Below, in pieces: positions 32,696 through 39,542 of a DNA stretch of 64,000 bases. The DNA is from Prado023 sp963697345 (GTDB taxonomy: Bacteria > Actinomycetota > Actinomycetes > S36-B12 > CAIYMF01), in the NCBI GenBank assembly GCA_963697345.1, contig CAVONS010000008.1, positions 649,385-713,384 of the forward strand, written 5' to 3'. Below the pieces are notes generated by a model. It did no database searches. It was not told where the DNA came from and worked only from the letters and a program-made list of their open reading frames with translations. The position numbers and the translations under genes are program-made. How positions within the stretch are numbered: position 1 is the stretch's first letter; every line of letters starts with the position of its first letter.

Positions 32696-35600
32696 TCAGG
32701 CGTGGTGCCGGCGCCTGCGGCCGAAGGTGACCATCAGGCCACCGGCAACCATCGCGAGCAGAGCCGCCGCAACCAGGCTGCCAGTGTTGTTGGCGCCAGT
32801 GGACGCTAGGTCCTCCGTCCCGGCAATCACCTCGTCGGGCTCGTCGACTTCCTCGACGCCCTCCACGATGGACACCGGATGGATCGTCTGATCCGAGATG
32901 TCACCTTGGGGGGTGGTCAGGACCACCATGTTGAGCAGCTCACCGGCAGCATCGGTGTCAACCGTCCCGGAGTAGCTGAAGGTGGCTGAAGCGCCACCTG
33001 CCAGCGTCACCTGCCAGGTGATGGTGTTGCCGCTCACGACCCCGCCGTTGGTGACAGACGCTGCGTCCACGATGAACCCGTCGGGCAGGGTATCGACCAT
33101 CGGCCCAGTGAACTCGCTGCCACCGGTGTTGGTGGCCTTCACGGAGTAGGTGATCTTGTCGCCAGCCTCGACGGCTATCCCCTCAGCTGGGTCGGCTGTC
33201 TTGTCCAGCTGTGCGACACCCGGCGGGTTGGCACAGGGTGCCGCCGCCGGCGGGTAGACCGCCGCAGTCTGCGCGGTCGGGTTCACCGAGACGACTGCGA
33301 ACATGCCCGGCCGGACACCACCGCTGTCGACCTGCACCCACACACCAGGCGAAGGCTGCTGCCAACCCGGCCATTGGGTGGCACTCCCACTGGCGTCCAC
33401 CGCGGCACCCTTCCACAGGGTCTGCGGAATGCTGAGCGCACCATTGGTCAACGTGTAGGTGTCGACGTAGGGGGTCTTGTTCGGCGTTGACGGATCGTAG
33501 GCCGCTACAAACTTGGCCGGATCTGTCGTCGGGTTGCCCTGAGCATCGATCGGCTGACCCGACGCATTTGCCTGATACCAGGACACTGTCGCCACCTGCG
33601 AGGTGAAGAGCGCACCGTTCTGCGGCGTGATCGTCAGGCTGTAGTACGGCGCATCCTTCACGCAGAAGGCGGTGACCGTGGCGGTGACTGCCTTGACCGG
33701 GTGCTCTGTCTTGGCGGTGAGCTCCTTGTCAATCCACTCCACAGAGTTCACCAGGTCAGGCGAACCGAAGCCAGCCGTCACTGTGACCTTGTAGGTGAAC
33801 GACTTCTCCGAGAACCCATCGAGATCGAAGGTCCACGTGATCTTGCCAGCAACTGACGTGTCACCGGCCGGCGTCACTGACGCAGTGTCGAGCGTAGTCC
33901 CGGTCGGCAGAGTGTCGACGAGCTTCTCGCCTGTCAGCGGCAAGGCGCCTTCGTTGCTCACCTTGATCGTGTAGGTGATGGTGCTACCTGTGTCGACAGC
34001 CGTCCCATCCGTCGGAATCGACGTCTTGTTGAGCTTGGGGATGTCGATCGGCGGGTTGGCGAAGGTCAACTCGACCACGCCAGGAGTGCAATCCGACTCG
34101 TACACAGGGGGTGGCGATTCGGCTCCGATCTCCTGCAGCCCAAGGAACTCGATAGAGGGCACCTCGTCACACCGGAAGGTTTCCAGACCGATCATGGCGG
34201 GCTGAATTGCAGGCTTGGTAAGCGCGTAGCCTGCAGGTGCGGTCACCTCTTGGACGAAGTAGTCGCCCCAAGCCAACTGCTCCCAGCGAACGTTGCCGAA
34301 CTCGTCGGTGGTCTTGGGATCGCCGATCTTCTCGCCCGGCTTCAACGCATCGTCGTCGCCCTTGACTGCGGTCCACAACTGGAACACCGCGTCCTCCAAG
34401 GGCTTGTCCGTCAGCTCATCGATCTTGAGGACCTCGATATCGCCGAGCGGCTCGTTCTCGAAGACGAGGTACTCGGTTCCCGCGCACCGCGGGTTGTTCT
34501 GCACGGTGCTGAGCTGTACGCGGTCGTCGCACGCGAAGGTGCTGGCGTCGATCGTCACCGCCTGGATCTCCGGCTTGGTCAGGGAGTAGCCCGCAGGTGC
34601 GGTCACCTCCTGGACGAAGTAGTCGCCCCATGGGAGGTTGCCCCAGCCCACCTTGCCGAACTCGTCGGTGGTCTTGGGATCACCGATCTTGTCGCCCGGC
34701 TTCAACGCATCGTCGTCGCCCTTGACTGCGGTCCACAACTGGAACACCGCGCCCTCAAGCGGCGACTCGTTGGACACGTCGAGCTTCGAGACCTCGACTG
34801 TGCCCGTACGCACAACTACTGTGACCTGGTCGTCCTTCCCGGCCCATCCAGCGTTGTTCGTCAGGCGCCTGTTGTCGGCGACGTCAGAGGCCACATCGGC
34901 GGTGTAGGTGACCGTAAACGTGCCACCTGGATTCACCGTGACGCCGATCCACTTGATCTCGCGCTTGTCTTCTCTCACTAGGTCAGGATCCGTTGACGCC
35001 GACCCGGACTGGTACGTCAAACCGATGGGCAAGGTGTCGACCAGGTCGCTGGTGACGGCTGCCCCGCCGGTGTTCGTAAGTGTGACCTTGTAGTCAACTG
35101 TGCTACCCGGCGACAGCGGCGAAGCGGTCGTGGTGGACTTCTCCAACCCCGGGATAGCGGGGTTGTTCACCGTGACCGTGGCCTTGGCATTCTCGCCTGA
35201 CCAGGTCGCACTGTTGATCTTCGTGGTGCCGTCAGCCAGATCAGCGGGAACGGTCACCTTGTAGGTGGCCACGAACTCCTTGCCACCATCGACCGTGACA
35301 CCGCTCCAGGTCAGGGTCTGACCGGTGACCGGCACTCCCGTGACAACAGGCGGCGGCGTGGCGCCGGTCGGCTCCTTGAACGTCACACCCGGAGGCAGGA
35401 CGTCGACCAGATCCGAGGTGGCCGGGACTGAGCCCGTGTTCGACAGGGTGACCGTGTAGACCACGTCACCACCAGCCTTGCCCACCGTGGACGGGTCCAC
35501 CGACTTCTTCACACCCGGCACCGGGTACTTCACCGTGACCGTGGCCTTGGCATTCTCGCCTGACCAGGTCGCACTGTTGATCTTCGTGGTGCCGTCAGCC

Positions 35601-37822
35601 AGATCAGCGGGAACGGTCACCTTGTAGGTGGCCACGAACTCCTTGCCACCATCGACCGTGACACCGCTCCAGGTCAGGGTCTGACCGGTGACCGGCGCTC
35701 CCGTGACAACCGGCGGCGGCGTGGCGCCGGTCGGCTCCTTGAACGTCACACCCGGAGGCAGGACGTCGACCAGATCCGAGGTGAGCGACCCACCACCGGT
35801 GTTGGACAGTGTCACCGTGTAGACCACGTCACCACCAGCCTTGCCCACCGTGGACGGGTCCACCGACTTCTTCACACCCGGGATACCCGGGTTTGCGACG
35901 ATCACCTTGACGTCGTCCTGCTCGTCGGCCCAAGTCGCATTGTTGATCAGCGGGGTGCCATCAGCCAGGACCGCGGCAACATCCACGGTGTACCTAAAGG
36001 TGGTGCTCCCAGCAGGAGCCAACTCAACGTTGGCCCACGTTAGTGTCTGAACGCCGTCGGGATCCGCAGAGGCGACATCGTCCTTGAAAGTACTGCCCTG
36101 CTTGTAGGTGGTGCCGCTGGGCAAGACATCCACAAGATCGCTTGTCACAGCGACCGCGCTCTTGTTCGTCAGCGTCACCGTGTACGTCACCGTCCCACCC
36201 ACCGCGACAGTTACCTTGTCCGCCGACTTGTCAAGCCCTGGGCACAACTGTGCGGCGAGCGCCACCAACTGGGTCTCCAGAGTTCCGAAGTCGTCCACGG
36301 GGACGAAATCGTAGGGTGCGATCGTGCCTGTTCCCGGGTACCTGCTCGGGCCGGACACGGCGATGATCGAACTCTCTCCGAGGGAACCGACGGTGTTCGC
36401 CGAGTCGCCAATCGGAATCCCGAGCATCCGCGAACCCTGCGCCTTGATCGCGTTTGCCTTGACCACAGCTCTATCGAGCGCGGTCTGCGAGAAGTCAGTG
36501 CCAGGGTCATAGTCGTCTGGACGCGAGGTGCTGGCGCCTGTTCCCACCGTGTTCGGTCGGCCGTCCGAAAGGAACAGCACCAGATCCGGATCCGCTGAAA
36601 GGTCCAGGACCTTCTGGAGGCCAGCCTCCCAATTGGTCCATCCGCTGGAGACCAAGCCATTGATGGCCAGATCAAAGGAATCGGCGTCAGCCTGCGTCAC
36701 GATCGTGACGTTGTCCTTGAGCTCGGTCGCTTCCGATGAGTAACTGATGAGGCTCACGACGGTCGCAGTGTTCACGAACTCGTCCATAAGACCCTTGAGC
36801 GCATCCTTCTGGAGATTCATGTTCGTGCTACCGATCGACCCGGAACGGTCAACCACGATGGCCACGTTCAGCCCACACTTGGTCAGGTCCAGGGGGGGGT
36901 TCGAAGCGGCTGACGTGGTCGCCAGTGTGGTGACAGTCAGTTCCTGGGTGGCAGTAGGTGTGGTGCCAACGGCCGACACGAGCGCGGCACGGGCAGCAGA
37001 TCCTCGACCGGATGTGGTCGGCGCAGCCACGGCCGGCTCGGTTGCCAGAGTAGCTTCCTTGAGCGAGTCTGCCGAGATGATGCGCAACGTGTAGGTCTTG
37101 TCATCCTTGAGGCCATCGACCGTGGCTACGTTGTCTGCAGTGGCCGGAGGGGTGGAGGCCACGTCCCTGTTCGCGTAGAGGGCCTTGGGCACCCGAACGT
37201 CGGTCTCTACCGTCTTGAACGAGCCATCCTTCGTTTCAACCTGCACGGCGTAGTTGTCTTCGAATCCGAAATCCGGGAAGTACACCGTGATCTCACCGTC
37301 GCCAGGGACGGCCTTGATGCCAAATACGCGCTCCTCCACCACGGGTGGAGCGTTGTCGGAGGAATCGGACCCATCGCTGGTCGCGGGGGACTTGGTTCCC
37401 TCTGCGGGCGCCGATGACTCATCGCTCTGCTTCGGCTCGTCAGCGGCCGGCGGGGCCGGATCACTCGCCGGAGTCTCCGCGGCAGCCGCGGCCGCGTCAT
37501 CATTGGGAGCCTCTGATGCCTCCTCGTCGCCGGCCAGGGCCTCCAGCGGCTCTCCGATCACGGCTTCTTCCTCAGCCGCCACCTCTTCAGCCGCCGCCTC
37601 TTCAGCCGCCGCCTCTTCAGCCGCCGCCTCCTCAGCTGCAGCCGTGTCCTCGGCAACCAGGGTCTCGCTCACCTGGTCCTCCGGGGGGGCGGAGGGATCA
37701 GCGTCCGTAGCCGCTACTGGAAGGGCGATGCTGGCTACCAGCAGTGCCGCCGACGTGACTCCTGCGAGCCAGCTCGTGGTTGCGCCACGATCTGTGCTGA
37801 ACAACCGCTGCGTTCCGAACAT
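32696..37822 (-). CDS. Giant LAXTG-anchored surface protein: VWA, DUF11 and SpaA repeats (1708 aa)
   Basis: A wall-anchored adhesin-like protein. Order: signal peptide (1-38); acidic Ala/Glu repeat (59-88) with GEPLE at 90-94; low-complexity linker to ~160; FN3-like region (~160-250); von Willebrand A domain (~315-525) with MIDAS DRSGS at 325-329; four DUF11 domains (~529-1000), two of them near-identical tandem copies; two SpaA/Cna_B domains (~1005-1100 and ~1125-1210) with VSKLD or VLKID and FVQEVTAPAGY, likely forming Lys-Asn/Asp isopeptide bonds; another DUF11; an unassigned block; a last DUF11; then sorting signal LASTG (1672-1676), a hydrophobic helix and an RRRRHH tail. LAXTG implies a class E sortase, not seen in the window. 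AGGAGG precedes the ATG. Confidence 0.93.
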   Translation of the reverse strand: MFGTQRLFSTDRGATTSWLAGVTSAALLVASIALPVAATDADPSAPPEDQVSETLVAEDTAAAEEAAAEEAAAEEAAAEEVAAEEEAVIGEPLEALAGDEEASEAPNDDAAAAAAETPASDPAPPAADEPKQSDESSAPAEGTKSPATSDGSDSSDNAPPVVEERVFGIKAVPGDGEITVYFPDFGFEDNYAVQVETKDGSFKTVETDVRVPKALYANRDVASTPPATADNVATVDGLKDDKTYTLRIISADSLKEATLATEPAVAAPTTSGRGSAARAALVSAVGTTPTATQELTVTTLATTSAASNPPLDLTKCGLNVAIVVDRSGSIGSTNMNLQKDALKGLMDEFVNTATVVSLISYSSEATELKDNVTIVTQADADSFDLAINGLVSSGWTNWEAGLQKVLDLSADPDLVLFLSDGRPNTVGTGASTSRPDDYDPGTDFSQTALDRAVVKANAIKAQGSRMLGIPIGDSANTVGSLGESSIIAVSGPSRYPGTGTIAPYDFVPVDDFGTLETQLVALAAQLCPGLDKSADKVTVAVGGTVTYTVTLTNKSAVAVTSDLVDVLPSGTTYKQGSTFKDDVASADPDGVQTLTWANVELAPAGSTTFRYTVDVAAVLADGTPLINNATWADEQDDVKVIVANPGIPGVKKSVDPSTVGKAGGDVVYTVTLSNTGGGSLTSDLVDVLPPGVTFKEPTGATPPPVVTGAPVTGQTLTWSGVTVDGGKEFVATYKVTVPADLADGTTKINSATWSGENAKATVTVKYPVPGVKKSVDPSTVGKAGGDVVYTVTLSNTGSVPATSDLVDVLPPGVTFKEPTGATPPPVVTGVPVTGQTLTWSGVTVDGGKEFVATYKVTVPADLADGTTKINSATWSGENAKATVTVNNPAIPGLEKSTTTASPLSPGSTVDYKVTLTNTGGAAVTSDLVDTLPIGLTYQSGSASTDPDLVREDKREIKWIGVTVNPGGTFTVTYTADVASDVADNRRLTNNAGWAGKDDQVTVVVRTGTVEVSKLDVSNESPLEGAVFQLWTAVKGDDDALKPGDKIGDPKTTDEFGKVGWGNLPWGDYFVQEVTAPAGYSLTKPEIQAVTIDASTFACDDRVQLSTVQNNPRCAGTEYLVFENEPLGDIEVLKIDELTDKPLEDAVFQLWTAVKGDDDALKPGEKIGDPKTTDEFGNVRWEQLAWGDYFVQEVTAPAGYALTKPAIQPAMIGLETFRCDEVPSIEFLGLQEIGAESPPPVYESDCTPGVVELTFANPPIDIPKLNKTSIPTDGTAVDTGSTITYTIKVSNEGALPLTGEKLVDTLPTGTTLDTASVTPAGDTSVAGKITWTFDLDGFSEKSFTYKVTVTAGFGSPDLVNSVEWIDKELTAKTEHPVKAVTATVTAFCVKDAPYYSLTITPQNGALFTSQVATVSWYQANASGQPIDAQGNPTTDPAKFVAAYDPSTPNKTPYVDTYTLTNGALSIPQTLWKGAAVDASGSATQWPGWQQPSPGVWVQVDSGGVRPGMFAVVSVNPTAQTAAVYPPAAAPCANPPGVAQLDKTADPAEGIAVEAGDKITYSVKATNTGGSEFTGPMVDTLPDGFIVDAASVTNGGVVSGNTITWQVTLAGGASATFSYSGTVDTDAAGELLNMVVLTTPQGDISDQTIHPVSIVEGVEEVDEPDEVIAGTEDLASTGANNTGSLVAAALLAMVAGGLMVTFGRRRRHHA
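34225..34758. repeat. Two SpaA-coding repeats, 360-bp period
   Basis: 34225-34398 and 34585-34758 are almost identical in DNA and encode the central part of each SpaA domain. The spacing is exactly 360 bp, keeping frame. Confidence 0.8.
35168..35893. repeat. Tandem 363-bp DUF11-coding duplication
   Basis: 35168-35530 and 35531-35893 are direct repeats of 121 codons, differing mainly in a short patch near the end of the unit. The low divergence points to recent duplication or gene conversion. Confidence 0.85.
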
Positions 37823-37930
37823 TGCCCCTCCTGAGGGTTCTTGCAGTGCCTGACCCGGGCTTCCGGGACCTTGGACCTACGTGCGCAGGTACATGGACCC
37901 ATGGCTCGGGGAGACTCTGGTGATAACCCA

Positions 37931-37960
37931 ATCCAACTCCTGCCCGATTTGGCCTGTCAA
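37931..37960 (-). promoter_or_regulatory. Promoter of the adhesin gene
   Basis: On the minus strand TTGACA (37960-37955) is followed by 18 bp and TTGGAT (37936-37931). The start codon is about 109 nt downstream. It is closely similar to the promoter at 38659-38687. Confidence 0.6.
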
Positions 37961-38018
37961 AGAACTCGCTGGAGGTGATTGGTCAACTACAGCGCGTCGA
38001 TGGTGGCGGGGTCGTTGT

Positions 38019-38032
38019 CCCCCATTTGGGGG
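38019..38032. promoter_or_regulatory. GC palindrome upstream of the adhesin promoter
   Basis: CCCCCA-TT-TGGGGG is a perfect 6-bp-arm palindrome 59 bp upstream of the adhesin -35 box. It is a possible activator or repressor site. Confidence 0.3.
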
Positions 38033-38182
38033 CTGTTCGACGGGCGACGCGCAGTGTAGACAAATCAGGACTTGCTGGGCCAAGACCCCGCCAGGACGAA
38101 TGCCGGAGTTGCCAGCGGCAGGTCCGCCGTCACCCGATCGGGTTAACGGGGCGGTTGCACCCAGTAGTGCTTCACGAGTTCG

Positions 38183-38551
38183 TCACTCGTCGGCGGATGC
38201 CTCGTCCTCCAGCGGCTCGCCGATGACACCCTCGAAGTCGCTGCCGGACTGATCCAGGGCACCGTCCAGGACCTCGTCCTCCAGCGGCTCGCCGATGACA
38301 CCCTCGAAGTCGCTGCCGGACTGATCCAGGGCACCGTCCAGGACCTCGTCCTCCAGCGGCTCGCCCAGGATTGCCTCGGGCTCCTGCTCCACAACCTGGA
38401 CGACGGCATCCTGCTCGGCGGGCACCGGCTCATCGGCCAGGGCTGGCAGAGTGGCAGCCAACGCCATCAGAGCCGCACCGGCAACAGCCGTGGTCACCCA
38501 CCGCGTCGTACCGCTCTCAGCGGAGAAGGTCGTTCGGAGCGATGTGCCCAT
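38183..38551 (-). CDS. Small secreted acidic protein with GEPLE repeats, adhesin paralogue (122 aa)
   Basis: A short exported protein. Its N-terminus (FSAESGTTRW then a hydrophobic stretch ending near LPALADE) parallels the adhesin N-terminus (FSTDRGATTSW to PVAATDAD). The mature part is very acidic and consists of two full 24-residue repeats, GEPLEDEVLDGALDQSGSD plus FEGVI, and a third partial copy ending EASADE. The adhesin carries one such GEPLE element in the same relative place. There is no sorting signal or membrane anchor. GGGAGG precedes the ATG at 38551. I do not recognise a family; it looks like a truncated or specialised paralogue made under the same promoter type. Confidence 0.75.
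   Translation of the reverse strand: MGTSLRTTFSAESGTTRWVTTAVAGAALMALAATLPALADEPVPAEQDAVVQVVEQEPEAILGEPLEDEVLDGALDQSGSDFEGVIGEPLEDEVLDGALDQSGSDFEGVIGEPLEDEASADE
38201..38365. repeat. 72-bp tandem repeats inside the small acidic protein gene
   Basis: Units start at 38201, 38273 and 38345 (the last partial). The first two are identical or nearly so at the DNA level, encoding the GEPLE repeats; copy number could vary between strains. Confidence 0.85.
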
Positions 38552-38658
38552 GGCTGCCTCCCAATCCCTGAGGAGCTCAGCACACGGACTCGAACCAAGA
38601 GGCGGAGACCCCTCCCGGTACGCGCACCGGGCTTGCCGTACTGAACGCCTGTCACCCA

Positions 38659-38687
38659 ATTGGACTAGAGCCCGAATTGCCTGTCAA
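38659..38687 (-). promoter_or_regulatory. Promoter of the small acidic protein gene
   Basis: On the minus strand TTGACA (38687-38682) is followed by 17 bp and TCCAAT (38664-38659). The flanks GGC..AATTCGGGC and ATTGGGT are shared with the adhesin promoter. The start codon is about 108 nt downstream. Confidence 0.6.
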
Positions 38688-38890
38688 GAAGCTTGCTCTA
38701 CGCGCTCAGTCAATCACGTAGTGTTGACATCGCCTCGCATTTGTCCCCTGAATCGGTTCCTGTCGAGTTGCGTCAGTGTGACGGTCTGCACTCGCGCAAC
38801 CACGTGTCGTGGCCAGGACCTCGCCCTGCCGTTGCTCACACGAATTCCGTCGAAACATGCCCCCTCTGGTACCTTGTGCAGTGACGGCCA

Positions 38891-38945
38891 CGGGGCGGGC
38901 GCCCCGCGGACCGCGACTCGAACCAGCCAGGCAGAAGGCCGCTGG
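38891..38945 (+). promoter_or_regulatory. rpsO leader with two short hairpins
   Basis: CGGGGC/GCCCCG (loop GGGC, 38891-38906) and CCAGC/GCTGG (38923-38945) lie in the last 90 nt before rpsO. S15 binds and represses its own leader in several bacteria; whether it does so here is inference. Confidence 0.3.
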
Positions 38946-38979
38946 TGATCGTTGCGCCCGAGAGGAAAGCACCACATCT

Positions 38980-39249
38980 ATGTCTCTTGACACGGACACC
39001 AAGAAGTCCATCATCGCCGAGTACGGAACCAGTGAGGGCGACACCGGCAGCCCCGAGGTCCAGGTCGCACTGCTGAGCAAGCGCATCGCAGACCTGACCG
39101 AGCACCTCAAGACCCACAAGCACGACCACCACAGCCGGCGCGGCCTGCTGCTGCTGGTCGGACAGCGTCGCCGCCTGCTCAAGTACCTGCAGGCCACCGA
39201 CATCAACCGGTACCGCGCGCTCATCGAGCGCCTCGGGATCCGGCGCTAG
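38980..39249 (+). CDS. rpsO: 30S ribosomal protein S15
   Basis: An 89-residue 16S-rRNA-binding protein of the small subunit. MSLDTDTKKSIIAEYG is followed by DTGSPEVQVALLSKRI and LTEHLKTHKHDHHSRRGLL, then the LVGQRRRLLKYLQ helix and YRALIERLGIRR, all canonical. The ATG at 38980 has AGAGGAAAG upstream; the longer ORF has no S15 homology. A strong hairpin follows the stop before pnp. Confidence 0.98.
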   Translation: MSLDTDTKKSIIAEYGTSEGDTGSPEVQVALLSKRIADLTEHLKTHKHDHHSRRGLLLLVGQRRRLLKYLQATDINRYRALIERLGIRR

Positions 39250-39255
39250 CACGCA

Positions 39256-39287
39256 CAGGAGCGGTACCCCCACGGGTGCCGCTCCTG
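39256..39287 (+). terminator. Hairpin after rpsO
   Basis: A 14-bp stem with a single G-T wobble (CAGGAGCGGTACCC with GGGTGCCGCTCCTG) and a 4-nt loop starts 6 bp after the rpsO stop. It is probably a terminator or partial attenuator between rpsO and pnp. Confidence 0.7.
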
Positions 39288-39395
39288 GTGCTTGCTGCAC
39301 CCAACCGCAGCGCCGCCTTCTTCCGGCTGGGCATCGAAGCCCGCCACGGATCGCCTGCTGCACACCCGCACTTCCCTGTACGACAACACAACACA

Positions 39396-39520
39396 GAGGG
39401 TCCGACCCCCCGCATGGTCTTGTGGTGGTGGCCCCCGGATAGCCACTCAGGAGCCCGAACGAGACGGGCCACACGGCGATCCGAGGACTTCTATCCAGGA
39501 CTTGCACCGGTCGGACCCTC
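39396..39520 (+). promoter_or_regulatory. Long-range 12-bp inverted repeat in the pnp leader
   Basis: GAGGGTCCGACC at 39396-39407 is exactly complementary to GGTCGGACCCTC at 39509-39520, with 101 nt between. The second arm ends 10 nt before the AAGGAGG site of pnp, so the stem could control ribosome access or be a target for RNase cleavage, as in E. coli pnp autoregulation. Confidence 0.5.
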
Positions 39521-39542
39521 CCAACACACAAGGAGGGCACCC

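Larger units (their letters stand above)
37823..38182. other. Intergenic region upstream of the adhesin
   Basis: The 360 bp hold the adhesin leader, its TTGACA promoter (37931-37960), a CCCCCA-TT-TGGGGG palindrome and, farther up, the 3' flank of the small acidic paralogue. I see no convincing gene here. Confidence 0.6.
38552..38979. other. Divergent intergenic region, acidic protein / rpsO
   Basis: The 428 bp hold the leader and promoter of the acidic protein (minus strand), a plus-strand TTGACA at 38724-38729 with no clear -10, and the rpsO leader with two small hairpins. Open frames here have no coding character. Confidence 0.55.

Noticed and set aside
37254..37853. 199-residue Ser/Ala-rich frame opposite the adhesin N-terminus
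   Set aside because: It is a shadow of the Glu/Ala-repeat coding region, with no signals of its own.
38201..38365. Tandem repeats considered as a CRISPR array
   Set aside because: The repeats are contiguous 72-bp units without spacers and lie in a coding frame.
38575..38655. tRNA-like T-loop sequence GGTTCGAGTCC on the minus strand in the leader of the acidic protein
   Set aside because: The T stem has mismatches, and no matching acceptor stem or D and anticodon arms could be drawn.
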